Shown piece by piece: positions 46,033 to 55,331 of a DNA stretch of 64,000 nt; within the stretch, counting starts at the first letter, position 1; each line of letters starts with the position of its first letter. Below the pieces are notes generated by a model. That model was not told the DNA's origin, ran no database searches, and saw only the letters and a program-made list of their open reading frames with translations. The stretch lies in assembly GCF_019891175.1 (NCBI RefSeq), contig NZ_CP072600.1, positions 2,232,001 to 2,296,000 on the forward strand. The letters run 5' to 3'. This DNA is from Leptothermofonsia sichuanensis E412 (GTDB taxonomy: Bacteria > Cyanobacteriota > Cyanobacteriia > Leptolyngbyales > Leptolyngbyaceae). Position numbers and translations under genes: made by a program.

Positions 46033-46263
46033 CTAATCGTTCCATTCACCTCGTGGAGGCACGGGAGGATTGCGTTGAAGATTGCGCGAGAGGTCATCGT
46101 CTCGAGTCACTTCATTTCTGAGCCACTGCCGGATAGCCACTTCAATCACCTTGCTGGGATCGTTGGTTAAATGCTTGATCTGGTCTAACAGGTCAGAGTC
46201 GAGATGAACAGAGATCTCAACTTTTTCGGGAGATGGATGGGAATGTATCACTGAATCGCTCAT
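46033..46263 (-). CDS. Ribbon-helix-helix (CopG/CcdA-like) small protein
   Basis: A 76-aa protein with VEISVHLDSDLLDQIKHL as a ribbon-helix-helix core (about residues 14-55), then a charged tail ending RNPPVPPRGEWND, a conserved ending in cyanobacterial homologues. RHH proteins of this kind are usually antitoxins or small DNA-binding repressors. No toxin gene is adjacent: the next gene is lepA, divergent, and on the other side lies the kinase. It may be a solitary regulator. DNA binding is inferred. Confidence 0.75.
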   Translation of the reverse strand: MSDSVIHSHPSPEKVEISVHLDSDLLDQIKHLTNDPSKVIEVAIRQWLRNEVTRDDDLSRNLQRNPPVPPRGEWND

Positions 46264-46701
46264 AGACTATAAAGTTAAGGTTCGGTAGCAAATTGAAGCA
46301 CAGAGGACAGGACATCACCCTATTTAGACCAGATTTTCAGTAGAAGCAGGGGATAACCAGGATAGCTGCTATAACAATGTATGGCATAAAACAACGCCTC
46401 TCCCCTATAAATTTTACATACTGATTCCGGTGGATCCATCAAAGAGTCCATCAAAATAGACAATGTTAGTGTTTTTCCATTGAGTGAGGTAGGGAGTAGG
46501 GGTACAACACCCCACTTACTCCTGCCCTTGAGAAGGGCTATAGAACGCTTTTTTAAGGCTTTCCTGCGCCGGCATAAAAGGTTGAACGAAAGGCTAAACG
46601 AACCGTTGGCGGTTTCAACCTGGAGTTTAGGGCTGGGGGCATTCCAGATACGCCTTAAGAAAGAATTACAATACATTAAGAAACTATGTTTAAGAATCTG
46701 T
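46264..46701. other. 438-bp gap upstream of lepA with an R6 repeat
   Basis: R6 copy at about 46468-46543 (TTTTTCCATTGAGTGAGG and CCCTTGAGAAGGGCTATAG). The open frame upstream of lepA reads through this repeat and is not taken as coding. The lepA promoter is probably in 46600-46690. Confidence 0.55.
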
Positions 46702-48510
46702 ATGACTGACGCGCCTGTATCCCGTATCCGTAATTTTTCCATCATTGCCCATATCGACCATGGCAAGTCAACTCTGGCTGACCGACTGTTGCAGGCAACC
46801 GGAACAGTTGCCGCACGGGAGATGAAGGAACAATTTCTTGACAACATGGAACTGGAGCGGGAGCGTGGAATCACGATTAAACTTCAGGCGGCCCGGATGA
46901 ACTACACAGCCCGAGATGGGCAGTTATATGTCTTAAATCTGATTGATACACCGGGACATGTGGACTTTTCCTATGAAGTTTCGCGATCGTTGGCAGCCTG
47001 TGAGGGTGCTCTTCTGGTAGTGGATGCTTCCCAGGGGGTGGAAGCTCAAACCTTAGCCAATGTTTACCTGGCACTGGAGCATGATTTAGAAATTATCCCG
47101 GTCCTGAACAAAATTGACCTGCCGGGAGCTGAACCTGAGCGTGTGAAGCAGGAAATTGAAGACATCATTGGGTTAGATTGCAGTGGTGCCATTATGGCAT
47201 CGGCTAAAGAAGGGATTGGGATTGATGAAATCCTGGAATCGATCGTGCATCTGGTGCCGCCCCCCAAAGACACCGTGGATCAACCCCTGCGAGCATTAAT
47301 TTTCGATAGCTACTATGACCCTTACCGGGGAGTAATTGTCTACTTCCGGGTTATGGATGGGACCGTGAAAAAGGGCGATCGCATCCGTCTGATGGCATCC
47401 CGCAAAGAGTATGAAATTGATGAACTGGGGGTTCTGTCGCCCAACCAGATCCAGGTGGGCGAACTTCATGCCGGGGAAGTGGGCTATCTGGCAGCAGCAA
47501 TCAAAGCCGTAGAGGATGCCCGTGTCGGGGACACCATCACCCTGGCCAGTACCCCTGCTAAGGAACCCCTACCAGGTTATGTGGAAGCCAAGCCCATGGT
47601 CTTTTGCGGCATGTTTCCCACCGACGCCGATCAGTTTGAAGACCTGCGGGACGCCCTGGAAAAGCTGAAGCTGAGTGATGCAGCTCTGAACTATGAGCCA
47701 GAAACCTCCAGTGCCATGGGCTTTGGTTTCCGCTGTGGGTTCCTGGGCCTACTGCATATGGAAATTGTCCAGGAACGGCTGGAGCGGGAATATAACCTGG
47801 ATTTGATTACCACCGCCCCGTCTGTGGTTTATCGGGTCACTACCGTTAAAGGGGAGGTTGTCCTGATTGACAATCCCTGTCGATTGCCGGATCCCCAGTA
47901 TCGAGAAAAAATTGAAGAACCCTATGTCCAGGTCGATATTTTTACCCCAGAAGAGTATGTTGGTACACTGATGGAACTGAGCCAGAGTCGTCGCGGTATC
48001 TTTAAGGATATGAAGTATCTCACTCCGGGACGCACGACGCTGATCTACGAGTTACCGCTGGCGGAAGTGGCAACGGATTTCTTTGACCAGCTCAAGTCCC
48101 GATCGCGGGGGTATGCCAGTATGGAATATCAACTCATTGGTTACCGGGAAAATCCCCTGGTTCGCCTCGATATTATGATTAATGGCGACCCGGTAGACCC
48201 TCTAGCCACGATTGTCCACCGCGATAAAGCCTACAACGTGGGGCGTGCCCTGACCGAGAAGCTGAAAGAATTGATCCCCCGTCACCAGTTCAAGATCCCG
48301 ATTCAAGCGGCGATCGGCAGCAAAATAATTGCCAGTGAACATATCCCGGCTTTACGGAAGGATGTGCTCGCCAAGTGCTATGGTGGCGACATTTCACGGA
48401 AGAAAAAGCTGTTGCAGAAACAGGCCAAGGGGAAAAAGCGCATGAAGGCAATTGGAACGGTGGATGTGCCCCAGGAAGCCTTTATGGCAGTCCTGAAGCT
48501 GGAGCAATGA
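46702..48510 (+). CDS. lepA: Elongation factor 4 (LepA)
   Basis: Ribosome-associated GTPase, 602 aa. [18 protein letters not shown] (G1), [16 protein letters not shown] (G3), [13 protein letters not shown] (G4) and the C-terminal domain with [16 protein letters not shown] are typical. An in-frame extension to 46480 exists but [15 protein letters not shown] is the normal beginning. Confidence 0.96.
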   Translation: MTDAPVSRIRNFSIIAHIDHGKSTLADRLLQATGTVAAREMKEQFLDNMELERERGITIKLQAARMNYTARDGQLYVLNLIDTPGHVDFSYEVSRSLAACEGALLVVDASQGVEAQTLANVYLALEHDLEIIPVLNKIDLPGAEPERVKQEIEDIIGLDCSGAIMASAKEGIGIDEILESIVHLVPPPKDTVDQPLRALIFDSYYDPYRGVIVYFRVMDGTVKKGDRIRLMASRKEYEIDELGVLSPNQIQVGELHAGEVGYLAAAIKAVEDARVGDTITLASTPAKEPLPGYVEAKPMVFCGMFPTDADQFEDLRDALEKLKLSDAALNYEPETSSAMGFGFRCGFLGLLHMEIVQERLEREYNLDLITTAPSVVYRVTTVKGEVVLIDNPCRLPDPQYREKIEEPYVQVDIFTPEEYVGTLMELSQSRRGIFKDMKYLTPGRTTLIYELPLAEVATDFFDQLKSRSRGYASMEYQLIGYRENPLVRLDIMINGDPVDPLATIVHRDKAYNVGRALTEKLKELIPRHQFKIPIQAAIGSKIIASEHIPALRKDVLAKCYGGDISRKKKLLQKQAKGKKRMKAIGTVDVPQEAFMAVLKLEQ

Positions 48511-48612
48511 TGGAGAAAACTCATTCAATATGGAGAAAACTCATTCAATAGAGACACAGAGGGCACAGAGCAATTTCTCTGTGTTCTATGTGCCTCTGTG
48601 GTGAAATTTCAG
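48511..48612. repeat. 20-bp tandem duplication plus R2-type hairpin after lepA
   Basis: ATGGAGAAAACTCATTCAAT occurs twice in tandem directly after the lepA stop (48510-48549). It is followed by a CACAGAGGGCACAGAG / CTCTGTGTTCTATGTG hairpin of the R2 type. The first copy begins at the lepA stop codon. Confidence 0.7.
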
Positions 48613-48641
48613 GTTATAGAATCCTCATTTCTTAGCAGAGG

Positions 48642-50084
48642 TCAGGGATCCAGTTTTGAGGTGAGGGGGGTTGAACTGGGCGAGTAACTCCATGCCGCCC
48701 GAAATTGGGCAACCACCTGATCTAGCCCAACAGCACGGGAAGCCTTGAAGAGGAGACAATCTCCCGGCTGAACAATTTCCTTCAGTCTTGCTACCACGTC
48801 TTCACGATGATGAAACCGTTCAGAGGATAGTGGCAACGCCCCTGTTGCCAGAGCTTCTGCCTCTGCCGCTTCTGCCAGAATCAGCAGATGGTCAAGGCGA
48901 TGCTGTCTCACCGCAGTTCCTACCTGTCGGTGAAATTCAGGCGATCGCCCCCCCAGTTCCTTCATCGTTCCCAGAATAGCAATCCGTCGTCTAGCTGGAG
49001 TCTGTGCCAGCATCTCAAGCGATGCCAGCATGGACTCCAGCCCGGCGTTATAGGTTTCGTCCAGGATGACGACATCTCCTGGTAGCTCATGGCGCTGTGC
49101 CCGTCCAGAAGGTAGCTCGACGGCTAACCCCTTTGCCAGAGAGGACCAATCCATTCCCACCACTCTGGCCACTGCCAGAGCCGCCAGATAGTTCAAAGCG
49201 TTGTGGCGACCAGGCAGTGGCAATGGCAAATCCAGCCCTTCCACCCGTAACGTTTCCGGGTTAATCAGTTCCCCACGGATGTCTCCCCCTTCTAACCCAT
49301 AAGTGATGGTTTCTCCCGACCAGACGGTCGCGGCGGTCTTCAGTAATCGTGGATTGTCATGGTTAAGAATTGCAATTCCGGTTGGATTTAATTCTGCCAG
49401 CAATTCGCACTTCGCCTGGGCGATCGCCTCCTCCGATCCCAACCGCCCAATATGAGCCGTTCCCACGTTAGTAATGACAGCGATATCGGGATAGGCGATC
49501 TGGGTTAAAAGGGCAATTTCTCCCGGTCCCCGCATCCCCATTTCAATCACGGCATAATTATGCTCCCGGCGCAGTTCCAGGAGGGTTTTGGGAACGCCGA
49601 TTTCGTTGTTGTAATTAGCTTTGCTTTTAAGAATGGGGGGGATGGGGGATGGAGGATGGGAGTTGGGGGGGGACAGGACCGCAGCGATTAATTCTTTGGT
49701 TGTTGTTTTGCCCACGGATCCTGTCACGGCAATGACCGGGATGGTGAACTGATCTCGCCACCAGCGAGCGAGCCTCTGGTAAGCGGCTAAGGTGTCCACC
49801 ACGGTTAACAGAGGAACTGAGGGTAGAGAGTTGGATCGCAGGGCACTGAAGGCAGAATCAACATTCACAATCGCTGCGATCGCCCCTTGCCTGACGGCCT
49901 CTTCCACAAAATCATGCCCATCAAAATTTTCCCCTTTGAGAGCCAGAAATATCTCCCCAGGGCTAATTGTCCGTGTATCTGTTGCAATCCCGACTGTCTG
50001 CATCGCCAGCTTGTCGCCCGAAATACCGATCGGGGTGGCATTTAGAATTGCGGTCAGTTGAGCCAGCGTTGCAGAAAACGTCAC
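48642..50084 (-). CDS. murF: UDP-MurNAc-tripeptide D-Ala-D-Ala ligase
   Basis: Last cytoplasmic peptide-adding step of peptidoglycan synthesis, 480 aa. ATP loop TGSVGKTTTKELI, the central YNNEIGVPKTLLELR, EMGMRGPGEI and the C-terminal ILDETYNAGLESM are family hallmarks. The GTG at 50084 is preferred because GGGAG lies five bases upstream and the further upstream part translates repeat-like DNA. An insert SPPNSHPPSPIPP (about residues 147-160) lies between the P-loop helix and YNNEIG, coded by GGGGGATGGGGGATGGAGG-like DNA (on the plus strand). Confidence 0.93.
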   Translation of the reverse strand: MTFSATLAQLTAILNATPIGISGDKLAMQTVGIATDTRTISPGEIFLALKGENFDGHDFVEEAVRQGAIAAIVNVDSAFSALRSNSLPSVPLLTVVDTLAAYQRLARWWRDQFTIPVIAVTGSVGKTTTKELIAAVLSPPNSHPPSPIPPILKSKANYNNEIGVPKTLLELRREHNYAVIEMGMRGPGEIALLTQIAYPDIAVITNVGTAHIGRLGSEEAIAQAKCELLAELNPTGIAILNHDNPRLLKTAATVWSGETITYGLEGGDIRGELINPETLRVEGLDLPLPLPGRHNALNYLAALAVARVVGMDWSSLAKGLAVELPSGRAQRHELPGDVVILDETYNAGLESMLASLEMLAQTPARRRIAILGTMKELGGRSPEFHRQVGTAVRQHRLDHLLILAEAAEAEALATGALPLSSERFHHREDVVARLKEIVQPGDCLLFKASRAVGLDQVVAQFRAAWSYSPSSTPLTSKLDP

Positions 50085-50100
50085 ATCAACTCCCAACTTT

Positions 50101-50790
50101 CTACTTTTTACCTTCAACTCTCAACTTTGAATTCTCAACTTCCCCTGTCTGATCCCCCACAGGTTGGCTCTCAGCAACAACTTCCTGCGCCTTACGAGAT
50201 TCTAGCCAGACAGGTACTACAATCCAGGCAACGACAATCAGTAACGTTAACAGCGCAAAGCGACTTGCCCATTCAACCAGCTTTTCCAAGGGAACAATCT
50301 GTCCGGCAAAAAAGGAAAGCGTCACCATCACGGATGCCCAGGCGAAGGCTCCCAGGGTATTGAAAAGCATAAACCGGGGATAGGGCATTTGGGCAATCCC
50401 GGCCAGGGGACTGGCAAAAATGCGCAGCAGGGCAACGAAACGACCCAGAAAAACCGCCTTTGCGGCATTCTCACTGAATTGATTTTTGAGCGCCACCAAC
50501 TTGGACTCTTGCACTCGGAACAGACGCCCGATCGCCAGCAGTAAGGACCAGCCACCGTATCTCCCAACCCAGTAGCCAATGGTTCCGCCTAATGTGGCAC
50601 CCAGCACGGCATCAGTCAGTACAATCCAATAGTTCAACTGGTGGCTGCCAGCCAGAAACCCACCTGCCAGTGTGACGGTCTCACCTGGGATGGGAAGCCC
50701 TACGTTTTCCAGCAAAATCCCTAAAAAGACTGCCCAGTAGCCATACTGCTGGGCAATCTCTTCAATCCTCTCTAGCGAAACTAGTTCTGA
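50101..50790 (-). CDS. DedA family membrane protein
   Basis: A 229-aa inner-membrane protein of the DedA/SNARE-associated family: ENVGLPIPGETVTLAGGFLA, GRFVALLRIFASPLAGIAQM and about five hydrophobic segments. DedA proteins are thought to flip lipids and affect envelope homeostasis. It starts at MSELVSLERI (50790); an upstream ATG at 50811 is possible. The C-terminal tail after ESRKAQ (about residue 205 on) is polar and ends in DNA related to the CTCAACTTT repeat tract. It lies 16 bp before murF. Confidence 0.85.
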   Translation of the reverse strand, partial: SELVSLERIEEIAQQYGYWAVFLGILLENVGLPIPGETVTLAGGFLAGSHQLNYWIVLTDAVLGATLGGTIGYWVGRYGGWSLLLAIGRLFRVQESKLVALKNQFSENAAKAVFLGRFVALLRIFASPLAGIAQMPYPRFMLFNTLGAFAWASVMVTLSFFAGQIVPLEKLVEWASRFALLTLLIVVAWIVVPVWLESRKAQEVVAESQPVGDQTGEVENSKLRVEGKK

Positions 50791-51255
50791 CATGCAGACA
50801 GCTTTTAACAAATCGTTATTTTTCTATTTTGATCTTGACCTGCCTGTTCAAATTCTGTCAATTGAGCCAATTGTCTAGAATTCCTGGCAAATATCCTTTG
50901 ATTGTGAAATAAGTGTACGGGAATACGGTTTTCTTCCAAAAGTTAGAAGTTTATTAAAAACAGATAAATTACAGTCGAGTTTGACTAGAGGTTGAAGATT
51001 GCGTGAAGTTGCCGAAATAAATAGTGGTCCTGGCGTTGTAATGCCTGTATGTTGTTGGGATTACCGTAGTTCTACTTAGATCCTGAACGCTCCGCTCACT
51101 TTTTAAGTTTTTAAGTGGGTTTCCCTGTAAGTTTCAGTATTCTCAGACACAGGTGTATGGATGCAGTCCTACAGTGCAAAAGTTTTCTGCTCCCATAAAC
51201 TCTGAGATTCTGGTTTCCGTAAATGGCTGGTTGATAACTCTATCTGCTGGATTAT
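50791..51255. other. 465-bp gap between DedA and STAS genes
   Basis: No gene. AT-rich with the divergent promoters; weak repeats only. Contains TAGAGGTTGAAGATTGCG and GTTGCCGAAATAAATAG (about 50990-51025), the latter a fragment of R2. Confidence 0.5.
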
Positions 51256-51636
51256 ATGGATATGAAACTCGTACATGAGGATCGATTTTTACGGCTTCAG
51301 CCTCAGGGGAGGTTGGATTCTCACGCTGGAATCCGCATAAAGCAGCAAATATTGGATATTGAACCTGATCAGTTCGAGCTGTGCATTGTGGATCTGGCTG
51401 AGGTCGATTTTATTGACAGTTCAGGACTTCTGGCATTGGCCACCGGATTAAATGCAGCCAGGCGGAAAAAGTGTCGTCTGGTCATTTGTAATCCTCGCCC
51501 TTCAGTCAAACTGATCTTTGAGATCACACAGTTAGATTCAGTATTTGAATTTTTTAATACCTATTCAGAAGATAGAGGTGCTACTGCTGAAACTGAGCAA
51601 GCAACTCCTATGAAACCACAACCCATCGCAGCCTGA
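51256..51636 (+). CDS. STAS-domain anti-sigma-factor antagonist-like protein
   Basis: A 126-aa single STAS domain protein. IVDLAEVDFIDSSGLLALA carries the DSSG phospho-serine motif of SpoIIAA-like antagonists. The C-terminal 25 residues are polar and probably disordered. Such proteins act in partner-switching with an anti-sigma kinase and PP2C phosphatase; none is adjacent, so partners are unknown. Confidence 0.85.
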   Translation: MDMKLVHEDRFLRLQPQGRLDSHAGIRIKQQILDIEPDQFELCIVDLAEVDFIDSSGLLALATGLNAARRKKCRLVICNPRPSVKLIFEITQLDSVFEFFNTYSEDRGATAETEQATPMKPQPIAA

Positions 51637-52182
51637 CCATTTCAATCTGGCTGTACGTCTTCGAATTCAGTGAGGTACCTGGATAGCCATAGAAACCTTG
51701 AGCCAAACCGATAAGACATACCTCACCCAAGAAGGAAACGCTCCATTTCTCCTCTGTCACCTTTGCTGGAAAAAGCTCTAACTAATCCTCGTTCCAGGCT
51801 TCCAGCCTGGAATGGAGGTTTAGAAGCTCTACCTCAAGCAAACCTGAAAGGAGATATGGCCTCCCAGATGTCGTGGCCAATCGTTTGTCTACCTGTCCCT
51901 TGCCCAGGTGTTCTGAAAGCTCCAACTCCAAGCGCCCTGTTACCAGGCTCGAGCCTGGTAACGAGGTTATGAGCACACGTTAATCAAATACTCTAGCCTG
52001 GCAAGTTTCCCTGGGCGGCTGCCTCAGACACATCTGAAAAAAGAGGCAGCGACCTTCCAGATGTCATTTCCAGGCAGAGTCGTGGACATGAGGTATTCTC
52101 AGAATTTATTTTCTTCAAGAGTGATTAAAGCGGGATAGATCGACTCTCAGACGAGGACAGTACAAACTGACGCCAAAACCTC
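51637..52182. other. 546-bp region with R7 palindromes
   Basis: No gene seen. A degenerate R6 (51664-51735: GTGAGGTACCTGG, CATACCTCACCC), TTCCAGGCT/AGCCTGGAA (51792-51812), and a perfect 20-bp palindrome TACCAGGCTCGAGCCTGGTA at 51941-51960. The two palindromes bracket a 130-bp segment and are in the same style as those at about 25945-26070 and 56288-56335. Confidence 0.6.
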
Positions 52183-52731
52183 TCAAGCATTTCCAAAGCT
52201 TGGCAGGGTCGCTCCCGTAAACCGACCGAAACTTGGTAAGTCAAGATGGGTTTGACGGCGAGTCCTGACTGCCAGACGATAGCTAACACTTTGCAGTTCG
52301 GCATGAAGCTGACGGTTTTCACGCTGAATCTGAGCAACCTTCTCCCGGATCGGCACCATGCGCTCGGCAAACTTCTGACGATAGATCTTGGGGAGTTCCT
52401 GGACAACCTGCTCCAGCATCCGAGAGCGATCCGTTAACTCCTGAACAGTTTGCTTGAGCTGGTAAATTTCACGGTCGCGATCGCTGATCTGTTCCTGATA
52501 GAACGTAACTTGCTGCTCTACCCCTTGCAGTTGTTCACGCAAAGCTCGCATTTCAGTCATATGCCGCTCAGAAACTTCCGGATTCGGCATGAAGCCAGTA
52601 TTGCCCTTGACCAGCCGAAAAAGCTCCTGGGACAACTGCTGCACCAGGTTATCCCGCATTTTTAACTCTTCACTCAGACGGGCAACCTCGGCTTGTAGTT
52701 CGGTCGGGTTTTGACTCACAGAATAGGTCAC
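52183..52731 (-). CDS. Coiled-coil protein of unknown function
   Basis: A 182-aa protein that is almost wholly predicted coiled coil from about residue 8 to 150 (ELQAEVARLSEELKMRDNLV, REIYQLKQTVQELTDRSRML), with a conserved-looking tail TRRQTHLDLPSFGRF and LPSFGNA. I recognise the style of a cyanobacterial conserved protein but no domain. It precedes the flavoprotein gene convergently by neither overlap nor operon distance: both are on the minus strand, the flavoprotein first, with an 18-bp gap, so they are likely co-transcribed. Confidence 0.72.
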   Translation of the reverse strand: MTYSVSQNPTELQAEVARLSEELKMRDNLVQQLSQELFRLVKGNTGFMPNPEVSERHMTEMRALREQLQGVEQQVTFYQEQISDRDREIYQLKQTVQELTDRSRMLEQVVQELPKIYRQKFAERMVPIREKVAQIQRENRQLHAELQSVSYRLAVRTRRQTHLDLPSFGRFTGATLPSFGNA

Positions 52732-52749
52732 GTCTTTGTCACTCCGTTG

Positions 52750-53748
52750 TTATAGTTTCAGGTTGGTGAGATGCTCTTCCCAGCGCCGGGGAGGAGAAGA
52801 ACGACGGATCTCCCTCCAGATTGCAGTAGCCGCTAATGTACCATCTGCAACCGCAATTGAAACCTGGTTAATGCCTTCTTTAAGATCACCCAGGGCAAAA
52901 ATGCGGGGATGGGAGGTGCGACACATGGAGTCGGTGATCAAGTTATTGCCCTTCCACTCCAGATCGAGCGCTTTGAGATACTCGCTGTAGTAGTGGGAAC
53001 CCATTGCCACCAGACCCGTTTCTAGCTCTACGATAGAACCGTCGGTTAATTCTACCCCAGTCATCTCATGATCGTGACCTAAAAATTTTCGGATTGGTGT
53101 TTCAACCAGAGGATAGCCATGTTCACTCAACTTCTGTCGCATTTCAGGACCCACTTCACAGAGACCGTGGGTAAAAACTGTGATGTAAGGAGTGAACCAG
53201 TTGAGGACAAAAGCAGTGTTAATCGCCGATTCTGTATTGACAAATAGACCACACCGTTTGTCTGCCATCTCATAGCCATCACAGATCATACAGACGTGCA
53301 GATTGTATCCCGCATAGTCGTAGACGTTCTGCATGTTTTCTAGGGGAGGCAGGTTGTCGATAATACCACTGGCCGCAATCAGATACCGGCAATGGAAGAT
53401 GGGGTAGGTGCTTTCCTGCTTACCCACTTTTACTTTGACAGCAAAAGTATCCCCCTCATCCCAGACTTCTTCAACGAAGCCCATTAAATAGTCTCCATTG
53501 AGGGATAGATAGTGCTGCTGGCCCTGTTGCAGAATAGTACGTCCGGGAGTATCCGGCGGAAGTCCCAGATAATTTCGTAAATCCTGCATCCAAAAAGACC
53601 GCCCCCTTCCCTTTTCAACCACCAGGGACGAGAGGCGGTAACGTTGCAGGTAAATCCCCGCCGATAGCCCCCCTGCGCCCCCTCCCACCACAATGACATC
53701 ATAGATATGGTCAAGCCGCTGATCCAGATTCTTCTTAGACAGCTTCAT
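52750..53748 (-). CDS. Thioredoxin-reductase-like flavoprotein without NADPH motif
   Basis: A 332-aa FAD protein of the thioredoxin-reductase fold. The FAD motif VVGGGAGGLSAG is near residues 21-31, the redox dithiol CMICDGYE at C153/C156, and the C-terminal FAD part LGDLKEGINQVSIAVADGTL. Where the second dinucleotide motif GxGxxA should follow the dithiol, it reads CGLFVNTESAINTA, without the glycines. In cyanobacteria, TrxR relatives of this type (DTR/DDOR group) do not use NADPH; the electron donor might be ferredoxin or another flavin. Minus strand, before the coiled-coil gene. Confidence 0.82.
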   Translation of the reverse strand: MKLSKKNLDQRLDHIYDVIVVGGGAGGLSAGIYLQRYRLSSLVVEKGRGRSFWMQDLRNYLGLPPDTPGRTILQQGQQHYLSLNGDYLMGFVEEVWDEGDTFAVKVKVGKQESTYPIFHCRYLIAASGIIDNLPPLENMQNVYDYAGYNLHVCMICDGYEMADKRCGLFVNTESAINTAFVLNWFTPYITVFTHGLCEVGPEMRQKLSEHGYPLVETPIRKFLGHDHEMTGVELTDGSIVELETGLVAMGSHYYSEYLKALDLEWKGNNLITDSMCRTSHPRIFALGDLKEGINQVSIAVADGTLAATAIWREIRRSSPPRRWEEHLTNLKL

Positions 53749-53794
53749 AGTCTGTTTTGGAGAGATTGGGGTGGACTCTGATAGGCAAGCCTGT

Positions 53795-54121
53795 CTAAGC
53801 CTGGGCTGTAGCTTCTGCCTTAGCCGACTTTGGAGTTTCCTGACGAATGGTAAGGTAACGAATAACCTCGTCGCTCAGGCGCATTGCTCGCTCCATCACA
53901 GCAACCTGAGAGCCATCCGCTTCATAGTTCATTTGAATATAGATCCCTTCCCGGTATTTTTGAATCTCATACGCCAGACGACGCTTGTTGCGGTGAAGGG
54001 TTTCGGTAATCTGCGCTCCATTGTCACGTAGAATCGTCTGATATTTTTCAATGGCCTTATCGACTTCTTCTTCGCTGAGATCGGGACGCAAAATATACAT
54101 CGTTTCGTAGCGGTTCAACAT
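53795..54121 (-). CDS. rpsF: 30S ribosomal protein S6
   Basis: A 108-aa protein with [20 protein letters not shown] and [19 protein letters not shown], the S6 fold, and a C-terminal [14 protein letters not shown] followed by an Ala/Glu tail. It lies 46 bp upstream of the flavoprotein gene on the same strand. Confidence 0.95.
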   Translation of the reverse strand: MLNRYETMYILRPDLSEEEVDKAIEKYQTILRDNGAQITETLHRNKRRLAYEIQKYREGIYIQMNYEADGSQVAVMERAMRLSDEVIRYLTIRQETPKSAKAEATAQA

Positions 54122-54423
54122 GGTTAAGCAGTCTCCTTATGGACAGATGGCTTTTGGTAAGGAGGGGACACACTGGACCTGTCCTGATTGGACCGATGGC
54201 GTGTTACCCTGTACCCCAAAAAGCAAGGACTTATTATTCTACCCTAGTTTTGGGACTTAAAGCCTATCCGAAAAGCCGCAATGGACAAAGCCCAAATCCA
54301 GACTGAGGAAGTTTTCGGATAGGCTTTTAGGGAAATTGCTAAAAACTTCAAAATGGCAGGCTCCTAATCAGGACGCTCTGCATCGATAATCATCATTAAC
54401 CCATAAGACATATTTGTAACCCT
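54122..54423. other. Divergent promoter region with R8 element
   Basis: Between rpsF and the FAH gene. It holds the R8 MITE copy C (54259-54327); the remainder has no gene. rpsF promoter probably in 54122-54240, FAH promoter in 54330-54420. Confidence 0.6.
54259..54327. mobile_element. MITE-like element family R8, copy C
   Basis: AAAGCCTATCCGAAAA and TTTTCGGATAGGCTTT are 16-bp perfect inverted repeats; the inside (CAATGGACAAAGCCCAAATC, CAGACTGAGGAAG) matches copy A almost base for base. The best preserved of the three copies. Confidence 0.85.
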
Positions 54424-55209
54424 ATGGCACAGCGCTATGTCCGCGTTCAGACAGTAGACGGGCAAATTTACTATGGATTGCTGCAGTTGGGGCGAGAGGT
54501 GCAGGTGTTAGATGCACCACCCTGGCTGAAGGGACAGCCTACCGATTTAGAACTGGCACCTGACAGTTACCGGATTTTAGCGCCCTGCGCACCCTCTAAA
54601 ATTGTCGCGGTTGGGAAAAATTATGCAGATCATGCAGCGGAAATGGGAACCCCGGTACCGGAAGAACCCCTTTTATTCTTGAAGCCACCTTCAGCCGTGA
54701 TTGCAGCCGAAACAGAAATCTGCTACCCTCCTCAATCCCAGCGGGTAGACTTCGAAGGAGAACTGGCACTGGTGATTGGCGATCGCTGTATAGACTGCAC
54801 CCCAGAAGAGGCTCAGGGAAAAATCTGGGGGTACACCATTGCAAATGATGTGACCGCCCGTGATTTGCAGAAAAAAGATGGCCAGTGGTCACGGGCAAAG
54901 GGATTTGACACTTTCTGTCCTCTGGGTCCCTGGGTGGTGAGAGAAATCGGCCCGGCAGCCCAGATCAAAACATTTCTCAATGATGAAACCAAACCAGCTC
55001 AGTCTGCCCTGATCAACCAGATGGTGTTTCCACCAGATTATCTGGTGGCCTATATCAGTCAGGTAATGACTCTGATGCCGGGAGATGTGGTATTGACCGG
55101 AACGCCAGAGGGAGTTGGCCCTATGCAGGTGGGCGATCGCGTTCGAGTGGAGATTGAAGGAATTGGTTACCTGAACAACACCGTGGTTGCCAGGGAAACA
55201 GGCTTTTAG
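54424..55209 (+). CDS. Fumarylacetoacetate hydrolase family protein
   Basis: A 261-aa FAH-family enzyme. IVAVGKNYADHAAEMG, VDFEGELALVIG (metal-binding Glu), ANDVTARDLQ and GFDTFCPLGPW mark the family; PGDVVLTGTPEGVG ends the active-site region. Members cleave or decarboxylate acylpyruvates and oxaloacetate. An acylpyruvase/oxaloacetate decarboxylase-like role is likely, but the substrate cannot be read off. Confidence 0.9.
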   Translation: MAQRYVRVQTVDGQIYYGLLQLGREVQVLDAPPWLKGQPTDLELAPDSYRILAPCAPSKIVAVGKNYADHAAEMGTPVPEEPLLFLKPPSAVIAAETEICYPPQSQRVDFEGELALVIGDRCIDCTPEEAQGKIWGYTIANDVTARDLQKKDGQWSRAKGFDTFCPLGPWVVREIGPAAQIKTFLNDETKPAQSALINQMVFPPDYLVAYISQVMTLMPGDVVLTGTPEGVGPMQVGDRVRVEIEGIGYLNNTVVARETGF

Positions 55210-55331
55210 TTGTTAGGTGTCAGGAATTTGCAACTAAATAAGGTTCCTGCTCATAGTGATGCATTGAAGTTAGAAAAGCTAGTCTGAATAATTCATCAGA
55301 AGGATAGCCCCGGTGTCCAGGCTCTGCTACT

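Noticed and set aside
46480-46701. N-terminal extension of LepA
   Set aside because: It reads through an R6 repeat; LepA proteins begin at the chosen methionine.
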